Of a DNA stretch of 29,909 nt, positions 15,858 to 23,605 are shown piece by piece. The translations under genes were made by a program, and so were the position numbers. Origin of the DNA: Roseiarcus sp052147395 (GTDB taxonomy: Bacteria; Pseudomonadota; Alphaproteobacteria; Rhizobiales; Beijerinckiaceae); NCBI GenBank assembly GCA_052147395.1, contig JBKQKS010000335.1, positions 1 through 29,909 of the forward strand. Direction: 5' to 3'. Every line of letters begins with the position of its first letter. The first letter of the stretch is position 1. The notes below the pieces were generated by a model. The model was given only the letters and a program-made list of their open reading frames with translations, had not been told where the DNA came from and made no database searches.

Positions 15858-16196
15858 ATGAGCTATAGCATCGAGGGCCGGGAAATCGAGACGACGGCGA
15901 ACGGCTATCTCGTCGACCCCGACGATTGGAGCCGCGAACTCGCCCAGCACGTTGCGGGGCTCGACGGGATCGAACTCGGGCCGCGGCACTGGGATGTGAT
16001 AGACTTTCTGCGCGACGAATATTTCAACAACAATCAAAGCACTCCAAACACTCGCGTTATCTTGAAGGCGATGTCCGAGAAATGGGGCGAGAAGGTCGAT
16101 CAGCGCGCGCTCTACGACCTGTTTCCGCTCGATCCTTCCAAGCAGGGCGGCCGCATCGCCGGCGTGGCGGAAAGCCGACGCAAGGGCGGCTATTGA
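15858..16196 (+). CDS. DsrC/TusE-family protein lacking both redox cysteines
   Basis: The 112-residue protein has the DsrC fold along its whole length ('GYLVDPDDWSRELAQHVA', 'PRHWDVIDFLRDEY', 'NTRVILKAMSEKWGE', 'ALYDLFPLDPSKQGGRIAG'). Where DsrC has 'KQACKIAGLPKPTGCV', this one reads 'KQGGRIAGVAESRRKGGY', and it has no cysteine anywhere. It therefore cannot carry sulfur like DsrC. Cysteine-free DsrC relatives have been described as probable regulatory proteins (Rsp type). A role as a decoy or modulator at DsrAB, DsrEFH or DsrK is inference. A strong AGGAGG ribosome site precedes the ATG. Confidence 0.9.
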   Translation: MSYSIEGREIETTANGYLVDPDDWSRELAQHVAGLDGIELGPRHWDVIDFLRDEYFNNNQSTPNTRVILKAMSEKWGEKVDQRALYDLFPLDPSKQGGRIAGVAESRRKGGY

Positions 16197-16231
16197 GGGG
16201 AGCGCGCAGCGGTCATAAAGTCGCTTAGGTC

Positions 16232-16263
16232 TTGACAGGCGAGGCGACAACATATTCAGTTAT
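16232..16263 (+). promoter_or_regulatory. possible internal promoter before dsrE2
   Basis: A perfect -35 hexamer TTGACA sits at 16232-16237 in the 128-base gap before dsrE2. The following AT-rich stretch contains ACATATTC (16250-16257), which repeats the core of the dsrA operator, but no good -10 hexamer lies at the ideal 17-base spacing (AGTTAT at 16258-16263 is 20 bases away). It may start a dsrE2-tusA-sqr transcript. Low confidence. Confidence 0.3.
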
Positions 16264-16324
16264 CGGGATAAGTGATGGCGACCGCCGCGCGGCACGCGAT
16301 GCTGAACTCGAAAGGGGGGATGCC

Positions 16325-16825
16325 ATGAGTGGGTCCGAAATCGCCAACGCCAAGAAAATGACGATCATCGTCACCAAGGGCACGCTGGACTGGGCCTATC
16401 CGCCCTTCATCCTGGCCACGACCGCTGCGGCGATGGGCGTCGACGTCACGATGTTCTTCACCTTCTACGGGCTGCCGCTGCTGCTCAAGAAGCTCGACCT
16501 CGAAGTCAATACGCTCGGCAATGCGGCGATGAAGATGCCGGTCATGGGCATGCACGTCGGCATGCCCAATCTCGTCGCCGTAATGCCCGGGGTCACCGCG
16601 TTCACCGGCAAGTACATGAAGAACATGATCGCCAAGAAGGGCGTCGCATCGATCGAGGAACTGCGCATGGCGGCGATCGAGTCCGACATCAACATGATCG
16701 CTTGCCAGATGACCATGGATCTGTTCGAGTACAAGCTCTCGGACATGATCGAAGGACCGACGCTGGGCGGCGCGGCGACCTGGATGGAAAACGCCCTGAA
16801 GTCGGACATCAACCTCTACATCTAA
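16325..16825 (+). CDS. dsrE2: DsrE2-family sulfur-trafficking protein
   Basis: DsrE2 proteins act with TusA and rhodanese in cytoplasmic sulfane-sulfur transfer in sulfur oxidisers. The 166-residue sequence fits: 'MTIIVTKGTLDWAYPPFILATTAAAMGVDVTMFFTFYGL' gives two hydrophobic stretches early on, then 'MPNLVAVMPGVTAFTGKYMKNMI'. The single cysteine, Cys127 ('NMIACQMTMDLF'), is the expected persulfide site. The ATG at 16325 follows AAAGGGGGG. tusA follows after 21 bases; the dsrE2-tusA pair without an adjacent rhodanese is notable, though a rhodanese gene lies at 29532. Confidence 0.92.
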   Translation: MSGSEIANAKKMTIIVTKGTLDWAYPPFILATTAAAMGVDVTMFFTFYGLPLLLKKLDLEVNTLGNAAMKMPVMGMHVGMPNLVAVMPGVTAFTGKYMKNMIAKKGVASIEELRMAAIESDINMIACQMTMDLFEYKLSDMIEGPTLGGAATWMENALKSDINLYI

Positions 16826-16846
16826 CCCGAGATCCGGAGACTGAAG

Positions 16847-17074
16847 ATGAGCGAAACGCTGCTCGACGCCAAGGGCCTCAACTGCCCGCTGCCGATCCTG
16901 AAGGCGAAAAAGGCGCTCAAAGATATGCCGATGGGCGGAAACCTGCGCGTCCTCGCCACCGACCCCGGCTCGGTCGCCGACTTCCAGGCGTTCTGCCGCA
17001 CCACGGGCAACGAACTCGTGGAGTCCAAGCAGGACGGCTCCACGTATAACTTCCTCATCAAGCGTACGGCCTGA
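16847..17074 (+). CDS. tusA: TusA sulfur carrier protein
   Basis: TusA is a small cytoplasmic carrier that moves persulfide sulfur to DsrE2/DsrEFH. This 75-residue copy has the family signature 'GLNCPLPILKAKKAL', with catalytic Cys13 in the CPxP motif, and 'GGNLRVLATDPGSVADFQAFCRTTGNEL' after it. A GGAGA ribosome site precedes the ATG. It is co-directional with dsrE2 and sqr. Confidence 0.95.
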   Translation: MSETLLDAKGLNCPLPILKAKKALKDMPMGGNLRVLATDPGSVADFQAFCRTTGNELVESKQDGSTYNFLIKRTA

Positions 17075-17236
17075 GCTGCTCCGAATCGCGAGCTCGCGCC
17101 TCGCGCCGGGACGCTTCGCGCGCCCTGGCGTGCGGGAGCTATCGGGCGGCGAAACTCGGGTCTGCGACGGAGTTTTGCGGCCGCCGCACAGCGGCGCGAA
17201 AAAGGCGTCGCGTCGTCCGATACTAGAGGAAACGTC

Positions 17237-18523
17237 ATGGCGGACATCGTGATCATGGGCGCGGGCCTCGGCGGCGCCGTGATGGCCTATGAGATGAAGG
17301 CGGAGTTGCGGCGGGAGGATACGCTCACCGTCGTCACCAAGGATCCGGTCTATCACTTCGTGCCGTCGAATCCTTGGGTCCCGGTCGGCTGGCGCACGCG
17401 CGAGAACCTGGAGGTCGACCTCGCGCCGACCATGGCGCGCAAGGGAATCAATTTCAAGGCCTGTCCGGTGACCACGGTCTCGCCGAAGGAGAATACGATC
17501 GAGTGCCAGGACGGCACGAAGTTCGAGTACGACTACCTCATCATCGCGACCGGCCCGGAGCTCGCGTTCGACGAGATCGAGGGATTGGGGCCCGAAGGCT
17601 TCACGCAGTCCATCTGCCACATCGATCACGCCGAGAAGGCCGCAGTCGCATTCGAGACGTTTTGTCAGAAGCCGGGTCCGATCATCATCGGCGCTGCGCA
17701 GGGCGCGTCCTGCTTCGGACCGGCCTACGAATTCACGTTCATCCTCGAGACCGAGCTGCGCCGGCGCAAGATCCGCGATCAAGTGCCGATGACCTTCGTC
17801 ACCGCCGAACCCTACATCGGCCATCTCGGCCTCGACGGCGTCGGCGACACGAAGGGCCTGCTCGAGAGCGAGATGCGCGAGCACCACGTCAAGTGGCTCA
17901 CCAGCGCGCGCATCAAGAAGGTCGAACAGGGCAAGCTGACGGTCGAGGAAATCGCCGACGACGGTTCGATCAAGGCGACCAAGGAGTTGCCGTTCGGCTT
18001 GTCGATGATCCTGCCGGCGTTCCGGGGAATTCAGCCGCTGCGCGGCATCGAGGGCCTCGTCAACCCGCGCGGGTTCGTCATCGTCGACAAGCACCAGCAG
18101 AACCCCACCTATCCCAACATCTTCTCGATCGGCGTATGCGTCGCCATTCCCCCGGTCGGCCCGACGCCGGTGCCGTGCGGCGTGCCGAAGACCGGCTTCA
18201 TGATCGAGAGCATGGTGACGGCGACGGCGCACAACATCGGCCAGCTCCTGCGCGGCCAGAAGCCGACGCATCAGGGCACCTGGAACGCGGTCTGCCTCGC
18301 CGACTTCGGCGATTCGGGCGTTGCTTTCGTGGCTCAGCCGCAGATTCCGCCGCGCAACGTCAACTGGTCGTCCTCGGGCAAGTGGGTGCACGCGGCCAAG
18401 ATCGGCTTCGAGAAATACTTCATCCGCAAGATGCGCAAGGGCGAGAGCGAGCCGTTCTACGAGACGATGGCGCTCAATGTGCTCGGCATCGACAAGCTGA
18501 AAGCGGTGAAGACGGACGCGTGA
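17237..18523 (+). CDS. sqr: sulfide:quinone oxidoreductase
   Basis: SQR is a membrane-bound FAD enzyme that oxidises sulfide to polysulfide or persulfide and reduces quinone. The 428-residue sequence closely resembles the Acidithiobacillus ferrooxidans enzyme as I recall it. It has the N-terminal FAD motif 'MGAGLGGAVMAYEM' and 'YDYLIIATGPELAF'. The three conserved cysteines are Cys127 ('SICHIDHAEKA'), Cys159 ('GASCFGPAYEF') and Cys353 ('GTWNAVCLADFGD'). The amphipathic C-terminal 'KYFIRKMRKGESEPFYE' is the membrane attachment region. GAGGAAAC precedes the ATG. It follows tusA after 162 bases and closes the + strand cluster, convergent with the hydrogenase operon. Confidence 0.93.
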   Translation: MADIVIMGAGLGGAVMAYEMKAELRREDTLTVVTKDPVYHFVPSNPWVPVGWRTRENLEVDLAPTMARKGINFKACPVTTVSPKENTIECQDGTKFEYDYLIIATGPELAFDEIEGLGPEGFTQSICHIDHAEKAAVAFETFCQKPGPIIIGAAQGASCFGPAYEFTFILETELRRRKIRDQVPMTFVTAEPYIGHLGLDGVGDTKGLLESEMREHHVKWLTSARIKKVEQGKLTVEEIADDGSIKATKELPFGLSMILPAFRGIQPLRGIEGLVNPRGFVIVDKHQQNPTYPNIFSIGVCVAIPPVGPTPVPCGVPKTGFMIESMVTATAHNIGQLLRGQKPTHQGTWNAVCLADFGDSGVAFVAQPQIPPRNVNWSSSGKWVHAAKIGFEKYFIRKMRKGESEPFYETMALNVLGIDKLKAVKTDA

Positions 18524-18571
18524 GCACCGCTCGAGCCGTTCTCCCGGGCTCGAGCCAGGGCGGCGGCGCCG

Positions 18572-18741
18572 GGGGCTCCCTCTCCCGCCCCTTCGACGAG
18601 CTCAGGATGAGTTCTCATCCGCTTCGCGCACCTTGATACATGAAAGACCGCCAATTGTAGCCGCGGTCGTCGGGCGGCTGCCGGGGTCAGCGACCCCGGC
18701 TACAAGGTTGCCTTTCAGGAGAGGGCGGGAGAGGGAGCCCC
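18572..18741. repeat. nested inverted repeats between convergent sqr and hydrogenase operons
   Basis: A perfect 19-bp inverted repeat (18572-18590 with 18723-18741, arm GGGGCTCCCTCTCCCGCCC) encloses 132 bases. Inside are a second inverted pair (18655-18668 with 18692-18705, 13 of 14 bases), an 8-bp GC stem with 3-nt loop (18681-18699), TGAAAG/CTTTCA (18641-18646, 18712-18717) and GGATGAG-TT-CTCATCC (18605-18620). The nested symmetry resembles a REP/MITE-like element and could serve as a bidirectional terminator. No T-run is present. Confidence 0.7.
18590..18610 (+). repeat. dispersed intergenic repeat copy
   Basis: The 21 bases beginning CCTTCGACGAGCTC match, in the opposite orientation, 18 of 21 bases of the element behind dsrC at 6779-6799. 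Similar CTTCGAC...CTCAGGATGAG sequences are common between genes in alphaproteobacteria (from memory). Confidence 0.6.
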
Positions 18742-18758
18742 GGCGGCGGCCCGCTAAC

Positions 18759-20501
18759 TCACTTCACCTCGAACTCGACCATCGGCGCGCCTTCGGGGTC
18801 GTTGACATGCACCGCGCAGGCGATGCACGGATCGAACGAGTGGATGGTGCGCTGGATCTCGAGCGGCTGGCCGGCGACCGCGAGCCGATGGCGATCGGCG
18901 AGCGCCGCTTCGTAGGCGCCGGGCTGGCCCGAGGGATCGCGCGGGCCGGCGTTCCAGGTTGAAGGCACGACCGCCTGATAATTGGCGATGCGGCCGTCGC
19001 GGATCACGATCCAGTGCGCGAGGCCGCCGCGCGGCGCCTCCATGAAACCGACGCCGCGCGCTTCGTGGGGCCAAGTGGAAGGGTCCCACTTGTCCGGATT
19101 GTGCACGGCGACGTTGCCCGACTTGATGTTGGCGACGAGCGCGTCTAGCCATCCCGGCATCGCGTCGGCGATGATCTTGGTCTCCAGCGTGCGCGCCGCG
19201 GTGCGGCCTAGGGTCGAGAACATCGCCGTGAGCGGCAGATCGAGCATTTTCAGCGCCTGCCCGGCGAGCGCCTTCGTTTGTTCGTGGCCGGTCGCGTAAA
19301 GCATCAGCACGCGCGCCAGCGGGCCGACCTCCACCGCCTTGCCGCGCCAGCGCGGCGCCTTGAGCCAGCTATAGCCGCCGTCGATGTCGAGATGGTCATA
19401 GGGCGGCTTGGGGCCGCTATAGGCGAGCTTGGTCTCGCCGTCGTAGGGGTGCAGACCGGCGTTGCGGCCGCCCGAATATTCGTACCAGGAATGCGACACG
19501 AACTCTTGGACCTGGGCGGGGTCGTCGAGGTTCACCGGCTCGATATGGCTCAGATCGCGGTTGAGAATTACGCCGGCCGGAATGAGACGTTTCGTCGCAT
19601 CGTTGTCGCCGGCGAACGGGAACTCGCCATAGGTCATGAAATTGCCGAGGCCCTCGCCGCGCGCGAACCAGTCCTTGTAGAATCCCGCGACGGCGAGCGT
19701 GTCGGGCAGATAGACCTCGTCGACGAAGGCGCGCATTTTGGCAATGATGTCGCCAACCGCGGCCAAGGTGACGACATTGACGCTGGTGACCGCAGCGCCG
19801 CTGGCGTCAGGCGCCGCCGAGATCGGCGACGGCGCGCCGCCGACCAGGAAGTTGGGGTGTGGGTTCTTGCCGCCGAAGATGGCGTGCAGTTTGACGACCT
19901 CGCGCTGCCAAGCGAGCGCGTCGAGATAATGGGCGACGGCCATGAGATTGGCTTCCGGCGGCAGCTTGTATTCGGGATGGCCCCAGAACCCTCGAGCGAA
20001 AATGCCGAGCTGGCCGCCTTCGACGAAGCGCTTCAGTTTCGTCTGCGCGTCTGCGAAATAGCCGGGGCTCGACTTGGCATAGGACGAGATCGACTGCGCG
20101 AGCGCCGAGGTCGCCTTGGGGTCGGCCTTCAATGCCGAGACGACGTCGACCCAGTCGAGCGCGTGCAGATAGTAGAAGTGCATCACGTGATCGTGCACGT
20201 ATTGCGCGGCGATCATCAGATTGCGGATCAATTGGGCGTTGACCGGGATCTCGTAGCGCAGCGCGTTCTCGACGGCGCGCACCGACGCGAGCCCATGCAC
20301 CAGCGTGCACACGCCGCAGATGCGCTGCGCGAACACCCAGGCTTCGCGCGGATCGCGGCCGCGCAGCACGATTTCGATGCCGCGCACCATGGTGCCCGAG
20401 GAATAGGCGGCCGTGATGGCGCCGGACTCGTCGGTGTCCGCCTCGATGCGCAGATGGCCCTCGATGCGGGTGATGGGATCGACGACGACGCGGCTTGTCA
20501 T
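18759..20501 (-). CDS. hynL: [NiFe] hydrogenase large subunit (Isp-type uptake enzyme)
   Basis: The catalytic subunit (580 residues) holds the NiFe(CN)2CO site. The N-terminal L1 motif is 'RICGVCTLVHG' and the C-terminal L2 motif is 'DPCIACAVHV'; together they supply the four metal-binding cysteines. The tail after CAVH ('VNDPEGAPMVEFEVK') is the peptide expected to be removed by the protease encoded at 23602-24090. The L2 form DPCxxCxxH is that of group 1 membrane-bound uptake hydrogenases. It is last in the operon, after Isp2, as in the hynS-isp1-isp2-hynL order of Thiocapsa. The ATG at 20501 is preferred over a TTG at 20513 that abuts the ribosome site. Confidence 0.94.
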   Translation of the reverse strand: MTSRVVVDPITRIEGHLRIEADTDESGAITAAYSSGTMVRGIEIVLRGRDPREAWVFAQRICGVCTLVHGLASVRAVENALRYEIPVNAQLIRNLMIAAQYVHDHVMHFYYLHALDWVDVVSALKADPKATSALAQSISSYAKSSPGYFADAQTKLKRFVEGGQLGIFARGFWGHPEYKLPPEANLMAVAHYLDALAWQREVVKLHAIFGGKNPHPNFLVGGAPSPISAAPDASGAAVTSVNVVTLAAVGDIIAKMRAFVDEVYLPDTLAVAGFYKDWFARGEGLGNFMTYGEFPFAGDNDATKRLIPAGVILNRDLSHIEPVNLDDPAQVQEFVSHSWYEYSGGRNAGLHPYDGETKLAYSGPKPPYDHLDIDGGYSWLKAPRWRGKAVEVGPLARVLMLYATGHEQTKALAGQALKMLDLPLTAMFSTLGRTAARTLETKIIADAMPGWLDALVANIKSGNVAVHNPDKWDPSTWPHEARGVGFMEAPRGGLAHWIVIRDGRIANYQAVVPSTWNAGPRDPSGQPGAYEAALADRHRLAVAGQPLEIQRTIHSFDPCIACAVHVNDPEGAPMVEFEVK

Positions 20502-20541
20502 GACGGTTTTCAACTCCGGAGTATTCGAGCGCGGGCGCGCG

Positions 20542-21849
20542 TCAGTCTGCCAGGTTGTCGGCGACCAGCTCCAGCAGGCTTTCGACCTTGCGGTCCCATT
20601 TGAAGTGTTTGGCGCCCTGGGTCAGCGTGATGCGGCATTGGCCGCAAGCGGTGACGAAGCGATCGGCCCCCGCGGCATCGACTTCGTGCTGCTTCAACTG
20701 GAACGCCTTGAAGCGGATCGGATCGGCGCGGGTATTGGACACCACGCCCCCGCCTCCACCGCAACACCAGGTGAGCGAGCCGGAGTTCGCCAGCTCCTTC
20801 ATCTCGAAGCCGAGCGCCTTCATGATCCGTCGCGGCGCCTCGGTGACGCCGCCGCGGCGCACGAGCTGGCAGGGATCATGGAACGACGCGCTCTGGCCGA
20901 TCGGCTTCAGCTCGAGCTTGCCGCTGGCGATCGTTTCGTCGAGGAACTCAGTCATGTGGATCACGCGCACCGGGACCTTGCCCCGGTACCAGCGCGCCGC
21001 CTCCCAGCGCGCCGCGCCATAGGCGTGGCCGCATTCGGGCAGGATCAGCGTATGCGCGCCGATCTTGACGGCGGTGTCGATGATCTTGCGCGTCATCTTC
21101 TGCTGCAGTTCGACGTCGCCGTTGATGTAGCCGATGTTCGAAGCCTCGAAGCCCTCGGAGTGATAGGTCCAGCTCGCGCCGATTTTTGTCAGAATCTTGG
21201 CTATGTCGGCGAGCGCCTTGGTGTGATCGGTGAGCTCCGCGGGCGCGACGGTGACGAGATAGTCGGCCTTCTCGAGGTCGACGCGCATCTCGACGCCATA
21301 TTGCTCGCCGGCCTCGCGAATGATGTCGGGAAAGTCCTCCGCCGGGGTGGCCGGGCTGCTCCAGGCCTTGGCGGTGCGGTCCATCAGTTGCAGGCGATCC
21401 GGGATCAGCCCGGCCTGGAACATGCCATGGCGCGCTTCCTTGATCAGCTCGGCGATGTCGATGCCCATCGGACAGGCCAGCGTGCAGCGCCCGCACAGCG
21501 TGCAGGCGTCGAACAGCAACCGCTCCCACGTCTCCAACTCTTCCGCCGTCACCCGTGGCGTCAGCTTCAGCCAGCGATAGACCGGCGCGAAGGGGCCGAC
21601 GTTGCGATGATAAGCCTGTTCGAACGGCGTGAGCTTGTTGATCGGCGTATAGGCCGGCTCCCCGGTCGCGACATAGAAATGGCAGGCGTCGGCGCAGATC
21701 CCGCAGCGGACGCAGGATTCGAGATGCGAGGCGGCGACCACGCCGTACTCGCGCAAGAATCCGTCCATCGCGGCATGACGACGTTGGGCCTCGCTCACTT
21801 CGCCTTGCGCGTCGTAGGGGACGCCGAGGGCGGTCGTCTTCCCGGTCAT
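20542..21849 (-). CDS. isp2: Isp2, HdrD-like iron-sulfur electron-transfer protein of the hydrogenase
   Basis: This 435-residue protein is a DsrK/HdrD relative. It has two ferredoxin motifs ('CVRCGICADACHF' and 'CTLCGRCTLACPMGID') followed by CCG-type elements: 'PECGHAYG', 'FHDPCQL', 'WCCGGGGGV' and 'ACGQCRITL'. In Isp-type hydrogenases it pairs with Isp1 to connect the periplasmic enzyme with the cytoplasmic side or quinone pool. Its start (ATG 21849) overlaps the isp1 stop by 4 bases. The open frame extends farther upstream, but that part does not look like protein. Its similarity to DsrK raises the question of whether it too acts on a disulfide. Confidence 0.92.
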   Translation of the reverse strand: MTGKTTALGVPYDAQGEVSEAQRRHAAMDGFLREYGVVAASHLESCVRCGICADACHFYVATGEPAYTPINKLTPFEQAYHRNVGPFAPVYRWLKLTPRVTAEELETWERLLFDACTLCGRCTLACPMGIDIAELIKEARHGMFQAGLIPDRLQLMDRTAKAWSSPATPAEDFPDIIREAGEQYGVEMRVDLEKADYLVTVAPAELTDHTKALADIAKILTKIGASWTYHSEGFEASNIGYINGDVELQQKMTRKIIDTAVKIGAHTLILPECGHAYGAARWEAARWYRGKVPVRVIHMTEFLDETIASGKLELKPIGQSASFHDPCQLVRRGGVTEAPRRIMKALGFEMKELANSGSLTWCCGGGGGVVSNTRADPIRFKAFQLKQHEVDAAGADRFVTACGQCRITLTQGAKHFKWDRKVESLLELVADNLAD

Positions 21850-22505
21850 ACCGGCGCCCCCCTGCGGCCGAGTCGCACGCCGGTCACGCCGCGCGATATG
21901 AAGAACATGAACGCGTGCATCAGACGCCCGAACGGGAACCAGACGAAGAACGCGCATACGCTAAGCATGTGCAGCGCCAGCAGCGTCTCGTAGCGCGCGC
22001 CCAAATGCAGCGTCGCCAACAATCCGGTGAGCAAGGGAAGAAACGTGACGATCCAGCTCACATAGTCGTCGGGGCGGGAGATCAGCCGGACCACCGGGCT
22101 GGTCAGCCGGCGCGCCATTGCCGCGATCAGCGACGCCGCGGTCACCACGGCGACCAGCGCCACGATGTTGCTCGGCAGCGCCGGCCAGGAAAGCCCGGTC
22201 AGGCTCTTGATCACCAGCACGTGCGGGGCGAAGCCGAACACCACGATGGCGAGGCCGATGTGGAACACGTAGCCATTCACGATCGGGAAGACGCCCGATC
22301 GGCGGAACGGCGTATGGAGCCATAACTTCGAGATTTCCGCGCCGAACCAGGCGCCGAGCGCGCTCGGCGCGCCGGCTCGCGGCTCGCCGGTAACGTGCCG
22401 CCACGGGAGCGCCAGCACTCCGACGAGACGCCAGACGACGCCGAGAGCGAACACGATCAAGGAGGCCTCGAGCGCCGGCCCGCGGGCGAAATCGAGCAAG
22501 GTCAT
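21846..22505 (-). CDS. isp1: Isp1, cytochrome b-type membrane subunit of the hydrogenase
   Basis: The 219-residue protein resembles DsrM/NarI with five likely membrane helices: 'LEASLIVFALGVVWRLVGVLAL', 'VNGYVFHIGLAIVVFGFAPHVLVI', 'IVALVAVVTAASLIAAMA', 'WIVTFLPLLTGLLATLHLG' and 'LLALHMLSVCAFFVWFPFGRLMHAFMFF'. Histidines in helices 2 and 5 are candidate heme ligands. AAGGAG precedes the ATG at 22505, which overlaps the small-subunit stop. It should anchor the hydrogenase and pass H2 electrons to quinone or Isp2. Confidence 0.9.
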   Translation of the reverse strand: MTLLDFARGPALEASLIVFALGVVWRLVGVLALPWRHVTGEPRAGAPSALGAWFGAEISKLWLHTPFRRSGVFPIVNGYVFHIGLAIVVFGFAPHVLVIKSLTGLSWPALPSNIVALVAVVTAASLIAAMARRLTSPVVRLISRPDDYVSWIVTFLPLLTGLLATLHLGARYETLLALHMLSVCAFFVWFPFGRLMHAFMFFISRGVTGVRLGRRGAPV

Positions 22506-23605
22506 GCTTTGTCTCCTTTCGCGGGGGTCTTGGGCTTCATGCGTTGGCGCGCGAGCCAGGCCGCGCCGACGCCGAGCGCCGCGCCGGCGATCGCGGCGCG
22601 CGCCATTGGGCCCCCGACCGAACGCGCCGGCGCCGACAGCGGCGCATAGAAGTCGCCGCGGTCCCAGAAATCGGGCTCGGAGCAGCCGAGGCAACCGTGT
22701 CCGGACTGGATCGGGAACGATACGCCGCCGTTCCACTTCAGCGTCGCACAGGAATTGTACGTGATCGGCCCCTTGCAACCGACCTTGTAGAGGCAGTAGC
22801 CGGCCCGCGCCCCTTCATCGTCGAAGGCGTCGGCAAACAGGCCGCGCTCGTAGAACGGCCGGCGATAGCAACGGTCGTGGATCGTCTCGCCGTAGAACGC
22901 CTTGGGTCGGCCGTTGCCGTCGAGCTCCGGCGGCGCGCCGAACGAGACGAGATAGGCGAGCGTTCCGGTCATCGCCTCGGCGATCGGCGGACAGCCGGGA
23001 ATGTTGATGACGGGCTTGTCGGTCACGAGCTCGCTGATCGCGACCGCTCCGGTCGGATTGGGACTGGCCTTGGGAATGCCGCCGAAGGCGGCGCAGGTTC
23101 CGACCGCCACCACCGCCGCGCAGTCCCCCACCGTCTCCCGCAGCATATCGAGATTCGAAACCCCGGCGATGGTGGAATAGACGCCGCCGTCGGCAGCCGG
23201 GACGGCGCCGTCGACCACGACGACGTATTTGCCTTTGTTCTCCGCCATCGCCGCCCGACGCGCCTGTTCCGCCGCGACGCCGGACGCCGCCTGCAGCGTA
23301 TGATGATAGTCGAGCGAAATCAGATCGAAGATGAGGCTCTCGAGCGTCGGCGAGAACGAGCGGGTGAAAGACTCGGTGCAGCCGGTGCATTCCTGGAACG
23401 ACAGCCAGATGATCGACTGTCGCCGCGCCGCCGCCAGCCCCTCCGCCAGGGCGGCGACCGCCGTCGGCGGCAGCGCCATCAGCCCGCCGAGCGCAATGGC
23501 GTATCGCAGCAGCGCGCGTCGCGAAATTCCCCTCGCGCGCAGCATCTCGCCGAGCGTCGGCGAGGACGCGCCAGGGCCTGCGCGCTGCAAGAACTCTTCG
23601 TTCAT
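22502..23605 (-). CDS. hynS: [NiFe] hydrogenase small subunit
   Basis: The 367-residue small subunit carries the Fe-S chain. A Tat signal is present ('RGISRRALLRYAIALGGLMALPP'). Proximal-cluster motifs are 'CTGCTE' (about 75-78), 'VGTCAAFGG' and 'IPGCPP'; distal and medial ligands are in 'HDRCYRRPFYE', 'CLYKVGCKGP', 'NSC' and 'GHGCLGCSEPDFWD'. The extra proximal cysteines of oxygen-tolerant enzymes (CTCC pattern) are absent, so a standard [4Fe-4S] cluster and oxygen sensitivity are expected. A C-terminal hydrophobic anchor ('ARAAIAGAALGVGAAWLA') tethers it to the membrane. The ATG at 23605 overlaps the protease stop by 4 bases. Confidence 0.94.
   Translation of the reverse strand: MNEEFLQRAGPGASSPTLGEMLRARGISRRALLRYAIALGGLMALPPTAVAALAEGLAAARRQSIIWLSFQECTGCTESFTRSFSPTLESLIFDLISLDYHHTLQAASGVAAEQARRAAMAENKGKYVVVVDGAVPAADGGVYSTIAGVSNLDMLRETVGDCAAVVAVGTCAAFGGIPKASPNPTGAVAISELVTDKPVINIPGCPPIAEAMTGTLAYLVSFGAPPELDGNGRPKAFYGETIHDRCYRRPFYERGLFADAFDDEGARAGYCLYKVGCKGPITYNSCATLKWNGGVSFPIQSGHGCLGCSEPDFWDRGDFYAPLSAPARSVGGPMARAAIAGAALGVGAAWLARQRMKPKTPAKGDKA

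Noticed and set aside
16256..18391. Long minus-strand open frame opposite dsrE2-tusA-sqr
   Set aside because: Overlaps three recognised genes; no family motifs and low-complexity composition.
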